Source: Bacteroidetes bacterium SB0662_bin_6 (GTDB taxonomy: Bacteria > Bacteroidota > Rhodothermia > Rhodothermales > VXPQ01). From it: a stretch of 64,000 bases of DNA. The stretch is from positions 17,696 through 81,695 of the forward strand of contig VXPQ01000047.1 of NCBI GenBank assembly GCA_009839485.1, given 5' to 3'. Under the pieces are notes generated by a model. It saw only the letters and a list, made by a program, of their open reading frames with translations. It searched no databases and was not told the DNA's origin. The first letter of the stretch is position 1. Each line of letters begins with the position of its first letter. The translations under genes were made by a program, and so were the position numbers. Shown one piece after another: positions 17,172-25,006 of the stretch.

Positions 17172-18065
17172 ATGAAAACCTGGCATGATATAGCAACCGA
17201 TGGGGGTTCCGATGTGGCGGGCCAGGTGGCGGTGCAGGCTGACCGGCTTGCGGAACGTCTCAGCGACATTCGCCATATCGTCGCGGTAATGAGTGGTAAG
17301 GGAGGGGTTGGAAAGAGCACTGTGGCGGTGAATCTTGCAGCGGCGCTGGCTCGCAATGGCGCGCGCATCGGTCTCGTGGATGGAGATATCAATGGCCCGT
17401 CGCTCGGGCGGATGACCGGTGTGCAGGCTGTGGGCCTGTCGCAGCGCACAAAAGGGACCGTTTCCCCTCCCGAAACAACCCTGGGCGTGCAGGTCATGTC
17501 CATGGCTCTGTTTTTGCACGACGAAACGACGCCCGTAGCGTGGGACGCTCCCTCGCAATCCGGCGGAGCCGCCTGGCGCGGGCTCCGTGAGGCAGGCGCC
17601 CTGCGGGAGCTCATTACCGATACCGCATGGGGCGCGCTCGATATGCTCCTTGTCGATCTGCCGCCGGGATCGGATCGCCTGCCAACCCTTGTTGATGTCA
17701 CCCCGCGCATTGATGCGGTCGTCGTAGTTACTATTCCTTCGGTGGTGGCTCTGGATGCGGTGGGGCGCTCCGTGCGTATGATCCGGGAACACCTCGATGT
17801 GTCGTCGCTGGGGCTTGTCGAAAACATGGCGTCGCACACTTGTCCGCATTGCGGACAGGCGGATCCGCTGTATTCGCCGGGCCGTACGGACCGGTTGGCC
17901 GAGGCCCTCGATGTGCCTGTGCTGGCTCGTATCCCCTTTGATCCTGCGCTCGGCATGGCTGCCGACGAAGGCCATTCATACCTGTGCGCACATCCGGATC
18001 GCCCGGCGGCGCGCGCCTTCACTGAACTGGCCGATCGCCTTCAACTTCTTCTCGATGCCTCATGA
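17172..18065 (+). CDS. Mrp/ApbC-family P-loop ATPase
   Basis: A 297-residue MinD/Mrp-type ATPase, usually an iron-sulfur cluster carrier. The deviant Walker A 'GKGGVGKST' is at about residue 41, the A' element is 'VDGDINGPS', and 'LLVDLPPGSD' is Walker B. Near the C-terminus 'CPHCG' supplies the CxxC that bridges a cluster at the dimer interface. 'PPGS' rather than the usual 'PPGT' is a small change. It probably loads clusters onto the ferredoxin or radical SAM protein of this cluster. Its stop overlaps the next start (ATGA). Confidence 0.9.
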   Translation: MKTWHDIATDGGSDVAGQVAVQADRLAERLSDIRHIVAVMSGKGGVGKSTVAVNLAAALARNGARIGLVDGDINGPSLGRMTGVQAVGLSQRTKGTVSPPETTLGVQVMSMALFLHDETTPVAWDAPSQSGGAAWRGLREAGALRELITDTAWGALDMLLVDLPPGSDRLPTLVDVTPRIDAVVVVTIPSVVALDAVGRSVRMIREHLDVSSLGLVENMASHTCPHCGQADPLYSPGRTDRLAEALDVPVLARIPFDPALGMAADEGHSYLCAHPDRPAARAFTELADRLQLLLDAS

Positions 18066-18541
18066 AATTTCTTTGTGTGGAATGTGACGAGGCCATGAGC
18101 CTCGCTGAAACGCGTGGGCCTGACCGCGGCTCCATGACGGTTGTATTCGGTTGCCCTGCATGCGGCAGGCAAACCGCCATGCTGACCAATTCGAGCGAGA
18201 CGCAGGTGGTACGCTCTCTTGGCGTGAAGATCGGCGGACAATCTGTACCTGCCGAGCCTATGGAAGGTATACGGGCCGGGCTGGCTGCCTCGTCGGTCGG
18301 GGTTTCCGATCCTGCTGCGGGCGGCGGCGCTTCGAAGTGCCCCTTTACGGGTATGGTCAACGAGGCTTTCGGGCGCAGTGACATGCCCTGGACGGACGGC
18401 GCGCGCCAGCGCATGGAGAATATTCCCGCTTCCGCCCGCGGCATGGTTATGCAGAGTGTGGAGCGCTATGCCGAAGCCGAGGGACTCGCCGAGGTGACCG
18501 AGGCCGTCCTGGACCGTGCGCGCAGCGGCATGGGCATGTAA
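18062..18541 (+). CDS. Zinc-ribbon plus PCP_red domain protein
   Basis: A 159-residue protein with an N-terminal metal-binding ribbon (CVEC at about 5-8 and CPAC at about 30-33), a Gly/Ala-rich linker, and a C-terminal PCP_red-like domain starting at 'MPWTDGARQRMENIP' near residue 108. The same helical domain is found in the radical SAM protein and in triplicate in the stress-protein fusion, which ties these genes together. Translationally coupled to the Mrp ATPase gene. I do not know a named family for the full protein. Confidence 0.75.
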   Translation: MKFLCVECDEAMSLAETRGPDRGSMTVVFGCPACGRQTAMLTNSSETQVVRSLGVKIGGQSVPAEPMEGIRAGLAASSVGVSDPAAGGGASKCPFTGMVNEAFGRSDMPWTDGARQRMENIPASARGMVMQSVERYAEAEGLAEVTEAVLDRARSGMGM

Positions 18542-18547
18542 CAAGCC

Positions 18548-19000
18548 ATGTTCACCTTTCGCGCCGTCGTTCTATGGATTCACCTGGCGGCGATCATCGT
18601 CTGGGTGGGCGGGATGATCGTCGTACCGTTTGTGGCGATGCCGGCCGTGCGTCGGTTTGCGGGCGAACACCTTGCCCCTGAACGCGCCGCTGCGCTTATC
18701 GAGACGCTGGTGCGCCGGTTTCAGCGGTTCAGCAGGGAGCTTTTCTTCACGATCCTGCTGACAGGGATTTTCAATCTCATCAATGCGGGGTGGCTGACGA
18801 ACTTCAGCTACCCGTCCGCCTATCTCCAACTGGTCGGCGCCAAATTCATCCTGTTCCTTACGATGGGCGTCAATCAGGCATGGTACAGTCTGAAGCTTGT
18901 GCCTCAAGGGAAAACGCGGACTGCCCTGTGGTCTGCGCTTGTCAATGCCCTGCTTGCTGCGGTCGTGCTGTACCTGGGGTTGAAGTTGCGGTTCGGATAG
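18548..19000 (+). CDS. Four-helix membrane protein, CopD-like
   Basis: A 150-residue integral membrane protein with four hydrophobic segments (about 5-28, 57-77, 90-110, 127-146). The opening 'VVLWIHLAAIIVWVGGMI' with His on the first helix and a 'VGAKFILFLTMG' third helix resemble CopD/HemJ-like heme or copper membrane proteins. It lies 7 bases after the ribbon/PCP_red gene and ends the cluster. A role in heme or copper handling for the CydA-like complex is an inference. Confidence 0.65.
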   Translation: MFTFRAVVLWIHLAAIIVWVGGMIVVPFVAMPAVRRFAGEHLAPERAAALIETLVRRFQRFSRELFFTILLTGIFNLINAGWLTNFSYPSAYLQLVGAKFILFLTMGVNQAWYSLKLVPQGKTRTALWSALVNALLAAVVLYLGLKLRFG

Positions 19001-19061
19001 CCGTGACGATCATAACTTACCCATTAAAACCTAAAAAATATAACACAAAATATTTACAACA
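19001..19061. other. AT-rich convergent intergenic segment
   Basis: Between the end of the 6784-19000 cluster and the opposite-strand gene at 19062 lies a short stretch that is strongly A/T, in contrast with the GC-rich surroundings. It probably holds the transcription stops of both convergent units; no clear hairpin is visible. Confidence 0.4.
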
Positions 19062-19544
19062 TTATTTTTTAAACTTGATTATTGCGGTGATTTCCTCGGA
19101 AGCCTTTCCGCCCGTTGCAAGCCTTCGCCGCAAATCCTCCACATTACCACCGATGTCTTCCAGCAGATAGCCTGCGTCCTTCATCAGGCTTCGCCAGCGG
19201 TCGTCCATGGGGATGCACCGCGAGGCGATCATCGCATCCGGCAGCATATCGATGCGCAGTTCGAAAAAACGGTGGAACCGCTCCATGGCAGCCAGTTCCA
19301 CAGGATCGAAAGCGTCTTTGAAGGTCTCCGCCGCCTCAGGCGCCAGATCGCCCTTCAGGCCATCCATATACCGCTCGCTCGGGACATACACGTCATCGAA
19401 CCAGGCGCAAGCCAGTTCATAGGCCAACCTCGGACGTCCAAGGCGCTGCGACAGCGTTTCCTGTGCTTCCTCGCTTGTCAGTAGGCCCAGCAGGGTGGCG
19501 ATGCGCTGGCGATGATCAGGGGTTGTTGTCGGCGTATCCCCCAT
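19062..19544 (-). CDS. Helical hypothetical protein
   Basis: A 160-residue soluble protein without a recognised family. It looks almost entirely helical and includes 'AYELACAWFDDVYVPSERY' and 'AMERFHRFFELRIDMLP', with several conserved-looking Trp, Arg and Asp. The gene is convergent with the oxidase cluster and stands alone. ATG start at 19544; the 189 bases upstream before the GLPGLI gene carry no other frame I would support. Confidence 0.65.
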   Translation of the reverse strand: MGDTPTTTPDHRQRIATLLGLLTSEEAQETLSQRLGRPRLAYELACAWFDDVYVPSERYMDGLKGDLAPEAAETFKDAFDPVELAAMERFHRFFELRIDMLPDAMIASRCIPMDDRWRSLMKDAGYLLEDIGGNVEDLRRRLATGGKASEEITAIIKFKK

Positions 19545-19733
19545 GTTATTTGACCGGTATCATAGTGGTAACAGGCCCTAAACTACTTCACGCCGACAAA
19601 CAATATATCCCTGCCGACGTTCGTTGTATTCGTGTTCCCTCGAGCTTGTCCGGGATGATCTCCGAACCGTTCATGTTTGTTACTGTACACACGCACCAGG
19701 TATATGCCTCTTGATACTGCGGTATTTCTCACA

Positions 19734-20549
19734 ATGCGTTCCGCCTTGAAGGCCATGGCGCCGATTCTGTTGGGATGCGCGGCTCTGTATGCTCTGCTCC
19801 CGACGACGGGGCTTGCCCAGACGTCGGGAACGATTCATTACCAGCGAACCGTAAAGCCGGAAATTCCCGAGGGGGTGGAACTCCCGCCAGAACTGCCCCA
19901 GGAAATCAGGGAGCAGTTACTGGCTTCGATGTCTGCGGTGGACACCACGGCCTGGGGTCTTCATTTTACGGAAAAGGCCTCGTTGATGACGCCTGCCTCC
20001 GATTCGGCGGCAATAGCCGATCGATCGGCGAGTCATTCCCGGGGCGATACGTTTGTACGTGTACGGATGAGGCGTTCGCAGGACCGTAGCGTAACGTACA
20101 CCGATCTCGAGGCCTGGACGGTTACCGAGCAAAAAGATTTTCTTGGGCGCACTTTCCTGATCCGGGGGGACCGTCCCGAATATGCCTGGCGCCTCACGGG
20201 GGAGCAAAGCGAATACCTCGGTTTTGCATGCCAGAAGGCGGTTACGGAAGCGGACAGCGCCATGGTGGAAGCCTGGTTTGCTCCGGAACTTCCCGTATCG
20301 ATCGGTCCCGCCTCGTTCGGAGGGCTGCCCGGCGCGATTCTGGTGTTGTCCATCGACGACGGGAATCTCACGACCTGGAACGCCACGCATGTTTCGCCCG
20401 GGATGCCTCAGGAGGCATTGATGGCGGCTCCGGAAAAAGGCAGGGAGGTTACGCAGGAGGAGTTCGCCGCTATCGTGAAGGAGAAAACGGAAGAGATGCA
20501 AAATCAGGGTGATAATGGACGCGTTGTTATTCGTCGGGTTGATCGCTGA
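19734..20549 (+). CDS. GLPGLI family protein
   Basis: Exported protein of about 271 residues of the Bacteroidota GLPGLI family (function unknown). The signature segment reads 'GGLPGAILVLSIDDG' near the last third, and 'YLGFACQKAV..DSAMVEAWFAPELP' before it is the usual lead-in. ATG 19734 begins a good signal peptide (basic start, hydrophobic core, 'TGLAQ'); in-frame starts at 19677 and 19704 only add residues before it. It is followed by a TonB-dependent barrel gene, the usual pairing for this family. Confidence 0.82.
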   Translation: MRSALKAMAPILLGCAALYALLPTTGLAQTSGTIHYQRTVKPEIPEGVELPPELPQEIREQLLASMSAVDTTAWGLHFTEKASLMTPASDSAAIADRSASHSRGDTFVRVRMRRSQDRSVTYTDLEAWTVTEQKDFLGRTFLIRGDRPEYAWRLTGEQSEYLGFACQKAVTEADSAMVEAWFAPELPVSIGPASFGGLPGAILVLSIDDGNLTTWNATHVSPGMPQEALMAAPEKGREVTQEEFAAIVKEKTEEMQNQGDNGRVVIRRVDR

Positions 20550-20603
20550 CGCGACCATACCATGCGTTGCTTGCGACCATCCTGATCTGTTTTCTTCCCG
20601 GTT

Positions 20604-23438
20604 ATGAAATCTGATGCCGTCCCTGTTATGAAACACGCGTACATTGGTTGGCGAGCGGTGGGCCTCGGAGTAGTTGTTTGTTTGCTCCCTTTTGTGTTCC
20701 GGCCGGAAACGGCTGCGGCGCAGGCCGGCCGTTTCGAAGTCACCGGCGTGGTGGTGGATTCGACGGGTGCGGGACTTTCGGGCGCAACCGTGGTGGCGCT
20801 CACTCGCGAGGATTCGGTACTGACCCGGTTCTCGACGACCAATCGGGACGGAGCGTTTACGCTGCGGCGCGTTCCTGAAGGGGCGTATATCCTGCAGGTC
20901 ACCTATGTCGGGTTTCGGACGCACCGGCAGGACATGGATCTGTCGGGCGGCGACTACGATGCGGGAACCATCGTGCTCGAATCCTCGACCGTCGAACTGG
21001 ACGAACTGGTCGTCGGCGCCGAGCATATTCCCATTGTGGTCAAAATGGATACGCTCGAATACAATGCCGCTGCCTTCGCGGTGCGCCCCAATGACATGGT
21101 GGAAGACCTGCTCCGGCGATTGCCCGGCGTAGAGGTGGAGGACGATGGCACGATCCGGGCGCAAGGCGAGGAAGTGCAGAAAGTGCTGGTAGAGGACAAG
21201 GAGTTTTTCGGGGACGATCCCACCATCGCTACCAGAAATCTGCCCGCGAATGTGGTCGAAAAGGTGCAGGTATACGATAAGGCGTCGGATATGGAGGAGT
21301 TTACCGGTATCGAGGATGGAGAAGACGTCAAAACCATCAATCTGGACCTGAAGGAGGAAGCGGAGAAAGGGTATTTCGGCCATGTGACCGGAGGGTACGG
21401 GAGCGAGGAACGCTACGACGGCGACGTTTCCGTAAACCGGTTCGACCCGTCCACCCAGTTGTCTCTCATCGGGAACGTCAACAACGTCAACCGGCAGAAT
21501 TTTTCGTTCGGCGATATCGCTACGCTGCTGGGAGGTCTGGAGGCCATGGGGGGGAGATTAATCCTTCAGGACGGCGGCGGTTTGTTCAATAACCGGGACG
21601 GGTTGTCCGAGACGTTTTCGGTCGGGTTGAATGCGAACAGGGATTTCGGGGCAAACACCTCGGCGCATGCCAGCTATTTTCTGTCGAACGTGGATAACCG
21701 GCAGGATCGCGTGGCGCAGCAGCAACAATTGCTTGGTCCCGTGCAGTCCTCTTTCGTCAACGAGACCGGAGGACGGACCACCGATAACCTGACCCACCGG
21801 CTGACGGTGAACGCCTTGCATGAATTTGGGGAAGGGCATGACCTGCGGCTGCGTGGCAACCTGAGGGCGGGTACTTCCTCCCTGACGAATATCTCGGAAA
21901 CCGCTACGCTGGCGAGGGGAGCGAGCGTGAACGAGGCCGTGATTGATTACCGATCGGAAAGCGATAATCTGGGCGGGAACGGCTCCCTTACATGGCGCCG
22001 CCGGCTGGACGAAAAAGGCCGGAGCCTCGTCGGGGAAGTGCGGGGCAGTCTGAACGACAATGAGATGTCCGGTAATCTCCATTCGATCACGAAATTCCTC
22101 GAGGAAGGGAACGTGCTTTCGAGTGACGAGATCATGCAGTTGCAAACCCGTCCCGGGAATTCATTCAGTTCGACACAGAGGCTTTCGTACATCGAGCCGG
22201 TGGGGACAGGCGGGAGACTGGAATTTCAGGTCGAGAGCCGGCAGTTGGAGGAAGAGCGCAGGCAGTCGGTGTTCGATATGGCATCCGGTGCGTCCATCTT
22301 CAACGACCGGCTTTCTTCCGGATACGACCGCAGCTATTCCTACGTACAGGGGGGTGTTCGATATCAGGCAAGCGGAGAAAGATTCAAGGCCGGCATAGGC
22401 GCCAATCTCCAAAGATCGTCGCTGGAAGGAATGATCGCGGATGCGGTAGGCGCGGCTTCCCGTCCGCGCATAGAAAACGCCTATACGCATGTGTTGCCCC
22501 GAGCGCACTTCGACTATGATTTGGGCGAGCGTATGGATTTCTCCCTGGAGTATTCCGCGCGTGCGCGCGAGCCGTCCGTTACGGACCTGCAACCCCTTAC
22601 AAACAACACGAACCCGCTGCTTGTGCGTGCGGGAAATCCTGCGCTGAAGCCGGAATATCGCCACAATATGAATCTGCGCTTTTCGTTCTACGATCCGTTC
22701 ACGTTTATGAAGCTGTTTGTATTTGCCCGGAGTGAATACGTAAACAACGACATTGTACAGTCGAGAATGGTGGACGAGCGGCTCCGGCAGGTCATTACCC
22801 CGGTCAATGCGGAGGGCGCCTGGATGTTTTCCGGAAGCACCCATTTCGGCATGCCTGTTCGTCCTCTTGGCGTGGAAGTCAATGTCGCCAACAATCCGTT
22901 CTTCGAACGCAGCCTCGAATACGTCAACGAAGCCGAGAACAGAGCGCGCATTTTTCGCCATACCATCGATGTCAGCCTGAATAACAGGAATACAGACCTG
23001 TTCGACATACGGGCAGGCGCCCGGTACACGTTCAATGCGGTGAGCTATTCGCTGAATGCAGCACAGAACCAGCAGTACGTCAACCGTACGTACTACGCCG
23101 ATGCAACCCTGTATCTCACCGAAAAATGGCGTGTAACCGGTTCGCTCGATTACCGGCTGTATTCCCGGGAAGTGTTTGGCGACGTGGACAGCGTACCCAT
23201 TCTGGGGGCTTCCATTGCGCGGTCCGTGATGAACGAACGCGCCGATATCGAACTGGCGGGATTCGATCTGCTTGGACGGAACGAGGATGTCCGGTTTTCC
23301 AACACGAACACCTACATCCGGGAGGAGCGGATCGCTTCGCTGGGGCGCCACATTCTGCTGAAATTTTCCTACCGGCTTTCTCCGGCGTCAGGCGCCGGAT
23401 TGAAGGGTAAGGGGCGCGACATACGAATAGATCTGTAG
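20604..23438 (+). CDS. TonB-dependent receptor-like outer membrane protein with carboxypeptidase-regulatory domain
   Basis: Outer membrane barrel of 944 residues. A signal peptide is followed by a CarboxypepD_reg-like beta domain (about 45-125, 'FEVTGVVVDSTGAGLSGATV', 'LQVTYVGFRTH'), then a plug-like region ('DLLRRLPGVEVEDDGTI', 'GEEVQKVLVEDKEF') and a long barrel ending in a short C-terminal strand. The organisation is that of the Bacteroidota 'outer membrane protein beta-barrel' family often found with GLPGLI genes. An in-frame ATG at 20628 is an equally good signal-peptide start. Substrate unknown. Confidence 0.87.
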   Translation: MKSDAVPVMKHAYIGWRAVGLGVVVCLLPFVFRPETAAAQAGRFEVTGVVVDSTGAGLSGATVVALTREDSVLTRFSTTNRDGAFTLRRVPEGAYILQVTYVGFRTHRQDMDLSGGDYDAGTIVLESSTVELDELVVGAEHIPIVVKMDTLEYNAAAFAVRPNDMVEDLLRRLPGVEVEDDGTIRAQGEEVQKVLVEDKEFFGDDPTIATRNLPANVVEKVQVYDKASDMEEFTGIEDGEDVKTINLDLKEEAEKGYFGHVTGGYGSEERYDGDVSVNRFDPSTQLSLIGNVNNVNRQNFSFGDIATLLGGLEAMGGRLILQDGGGLFNNRDGLSETFSVGLNANRDFGANTSAHASYFLSNVDNRQDRVAQQQQLLGPVQSSFVNETGGRTTDNLTHRLTVNALHEFGEGHDLRLRGNLRAGTSSLTNISETATLARGASVNEAVIDYRSESDNLGGNGSLTWRRRLDEKGRSLVGEVRGSLNDNEMSGNLHSITKFLEEGNVLSSDEIMQLQTRPGNSFSSTQRLSYIEPVGTGGRLEFQVESRQLEEERRQSVFDMASGASIFNDRLSSGYDRSYSYVQGGVRYQASGERFKAGIGANLQRSSLEGMIADAVGAASRPRIENAYTHVLPRAHFDYDLGERMDFSLEYSARAREPSVTDLQPLTNNTNPLLVRAGNPALKPEYRHNMNLRFSFYDPFTFMKLFVFARSEYVNNDIVQSRMVDERLRQVITPVNAEGAWMFSGSTHFGMPVRPLGVEVNVANNPFFERSLEYVNEAENRARIFRHTIDVSLNNRNTDLFDIRAGARYTFNAVSYSLNAAQNQQYVNRTYYADATLYLTEKWRVTGSLDYRLYSREVFGDVDSVPILGASIARSVMNERADIELAGFDLLGRNEDVRFSNTNTYIREERIASLGRHILLKFSYRLSPASGAGLKGKGRDIRIDL

Positions 23439-23485
23439 CCAGCGATCGACAGGGTCCGGCGCCTGTCCCGAAAGAAGTACGCTGG
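23439..23485. repeat. Nested inverted repeat after barrel gene
   Basis: Directly after the stop codon are outer arms CCAGCG (23439-23444) and CGCTGG (23480-23485), and inner arms GACAGG (23448-23453) and CCTGTC (23462-23467) around an 8-base loop. No T run follows. It could end the barrel transcript or stabilise its 3' end. Confidence 0.4.
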
Positions 23486-23643
23486 ATCGAAAACGCGGGT
23501 CCGGGACGCCCCTTTCCGCAAAACATAAGGGTACGACAAACCGCAGGCTGGCGGACGAATCCGGGGCCCGATGTTTTGCTTCAAGGCGCGTCCCGGACCC
23601 ACAGAACCATGTTCCAATCTCTGGATTCCTGCGCATCCCGCCG

Positions 23644-24015
23644 TCATGTCCCCAGATCAGGCAAATCCGTCCACTTCGGTTCGCCTTCGGGCTTGAAGTT
23701 CTGGGTCGCCACGAAATTCCATCCCTCGTGGAAATTGAGTTTGTATTTTCCGCCCCCGAAGCGTTCGAACAGATATGCCTCGGGATCCCGGAACAGGTCC
23801 ATGCATTCCGCTGCCGGGAGGCGGTCCAGTCCCTTGAAGCGGACCGAGCCGCGCCAGGGTTCCTGCACCAGAATGGTGACCGTGGCGGATCCCAGGAGGC
23901 GCAGGAAAGCGGTATCCAGATCGGACATGTCCGGGTCGTCTATTCCCCGGCGCTCGAAACGCTTGCGCACGTAAGGTTCGAACAGCGGCCAAAGCCATTC
24001 CATCTTTTCACACAA
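23644..24015 (-). CDS. Small hypothetical protein
   Basis: A 123-residue soluble protein of unknown family. It has an N-terminal helix with aromatic residues ('MEWLWPLFEPYVRKRFERR') and a C-terminal part with 'KYKLNFHEGWNFVATQNFKP', which looks like beta strands. It is divergent from the plastocyanin-like lipoprotein gene; the 88 bases between the two starts are AT-rich and must hold both promoters. The 205-base gap on its 3' side holds the inverted repeat after the barrel gene and nothing else I can support. Confidence 0.6.
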   Translation of the reverse strand: MCEKMEWLWPLFEPYVRKRFERRGIDDPDMSDLDTAFLRLLGSATVTILVQEPWRGSVRFKGLDRLPAAECMDLFRDPEAYLFERFGGGKYKLNFHEGWNFVATQNFKPEGEPKWTDLPDLGT

Positions 24016-24103
24016 ATTTATTTTTAGTATTGCTATACTATCGACGATAATCGTGCATAGATACGCACATACCGCTTCTTAACCAAACGCAGGAACGCAC
24101 CCC
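24016..24103. promoter_or_regulatory. AT-rich divergent promoter region
   Basis: The 88 bases between the divergent genes at 24015 (-) and 24104 (+) contain a marked A/T-rich block around 24010-24055 in otherwise GC-rich DNA, as expected for promoters on both strands. I cannot place individual -33/-7 elements with confidence. Confidence 0.3.
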
Positions 24104-24898
24104 ATGAACAGAATTACATTTTCCATGCTGCCGATCGCTCTGGTCGCGATGCTTATCGCGGGCTGCGGCGGCGGTGGCTCCGACGCCGGCAGTGACTCCG
24201 CGGAGGGCGGCGATACGGTTGCAGAGGAATATACGCCGGCGGGAAGTGCTGTGGTGTCGGGATCCATTCAGTTTACGGGCACGGCCCCCGAGCAACAAGA
24301 GCTAAATATCGACCGCGAGTGTATGGATATCCGCAGCGAGAGCGGCATGGCCGCTGCGCTCAGCGAAAAGGTGGTCGTGAACGACAACGGCACGTTGCGC
24401 TGGGTCTTCGTGTATGTGAAGGACGGCCTCGGAGATATGACGTTCCCGGCTTCTTCCGAACCGGTGGTGCTGGATCAGGTGGGATGCACGTATACCCCCC
24501 ATGTGTTCGGCGTACAGGCCGGACAGCCCATCCTGATTCGCAACAGCGACGCCTTGCTGCACAACATTCATGCGCAGCCGAATGAGAATCGTTCGTTCAA
24601 TTTCGGGATGCCTCTGGCGGGACAGGAGCGCACGGAAACGTTCCGGGTTCCCGAAATCGGGGCCCGCATCAAATGCGACGTGCATCCGTGGATGGAATCG
24701 TTCGCGGGCGTCACGGCGCATCCCTATTTCAGCACATCCGATGAGTCGGGTGCGTACTCCATAGACGGTCTGCCTGCAGGCGACTATGTCATCGAAGCCT
24801 GGCACGAAGAATACGGCGTGACGGAGCAGAGCGTGAGCGTGGCCGACGGCGAATCCGTTACGCTCGATTTTACCTTCGGCGACGGAGCAGAGGCATAA
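24104..24898 (+). CDS. Lipoprotein with plastocyanin-like copper site and carboxypeptidase-regulatory end
   Basis: A 264-residue lipoprotein: lipobox 'LIAGC' near residue 21 and a Gly/Ser/Asp-rich linker. The middle (about 95-205) resembles a cupredoxin: 'VFGVQAGQPILIRNSDALLHNIHA' gives the first His and 'IKCDVHPWM' the Cys-His-Met set, the standard order for a type 1 blue copper site. The last 55 residues ('SGAYSIDGLPAGDYVIEAWHEEYG') are a carboxypeptidase-regulatory-like beta domain. It lies just upstream of the second cytochrome oxidase operon and may act as an electron carrier or copper store for it; that is inference. Confidence 0.78.
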   Translation: MNRITFSMLPIALVAMLIAGCGGGGSDAGSDSAEGGDTVAEEYTPAGSAVVSGSIQFTGTAPEQQELNIDRECMDIRSESGMAAALSEKVVVNDNGTLRWVFVYVKDGLGDMTFPASSEPVVLDQVGCTYTPHVFGVQAGQPILIRNSDALLHNIHAQPNENRSFNFGMPLAGQERTETFRVPEIGARIKCDVHPWMESFAGVTAHPYFSTSDESGAYSIDGLPAGDYVIEAWHEEYGVTEQSVSVADGESVTLDFTFGDGAEA

Positions 24899-24918
24899 AC
24901 GCCGGCAACGACACGCGT

Positions 24919-24953
24919 CCGGCGCAGTGAGGCGGTTTTCCTCGCTGCGCCGG
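24919..24953. terminator. Strong hairpin between lipoprotein and oxidase operon
   Basis: Arms of 14 bases (24919-24932 and 24940-24953) pair with one wobble around a 7-base loop. It lies 20 bases after the lipoprotein stop. There is no T run after it, so if it is a terminator it is not a classical one; it could instead separate expression of the lipoprotein from the oxidase genes at 25007. Confidence 0.45.
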
Positions 24954-25006
24954 GCGTATGCCGCCCCCCCTCCATTTTTCCTGACGAATAAGTCCGATCG
25001 ATCATT

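Noticed and set aside
16392-18022. Two overlapping minus-strand frames of about 500 codons
   Set aside because: Antisense to the Usp/PCP_red fusion and the Mrp ATPase, both of which have unmistakable motifs.
19570-19581. AACAGGCCCTAA shared with 57625-57636
   Set aside because: A single 12-base match in a 64-kb window, not in equivalent places, is best taken as chance.
19917-21383. Minus-strand frame of 488 codons
   Set aside because: Covers the antisense of the GLPGLI and TonB-dependent barrel genes; no family features.
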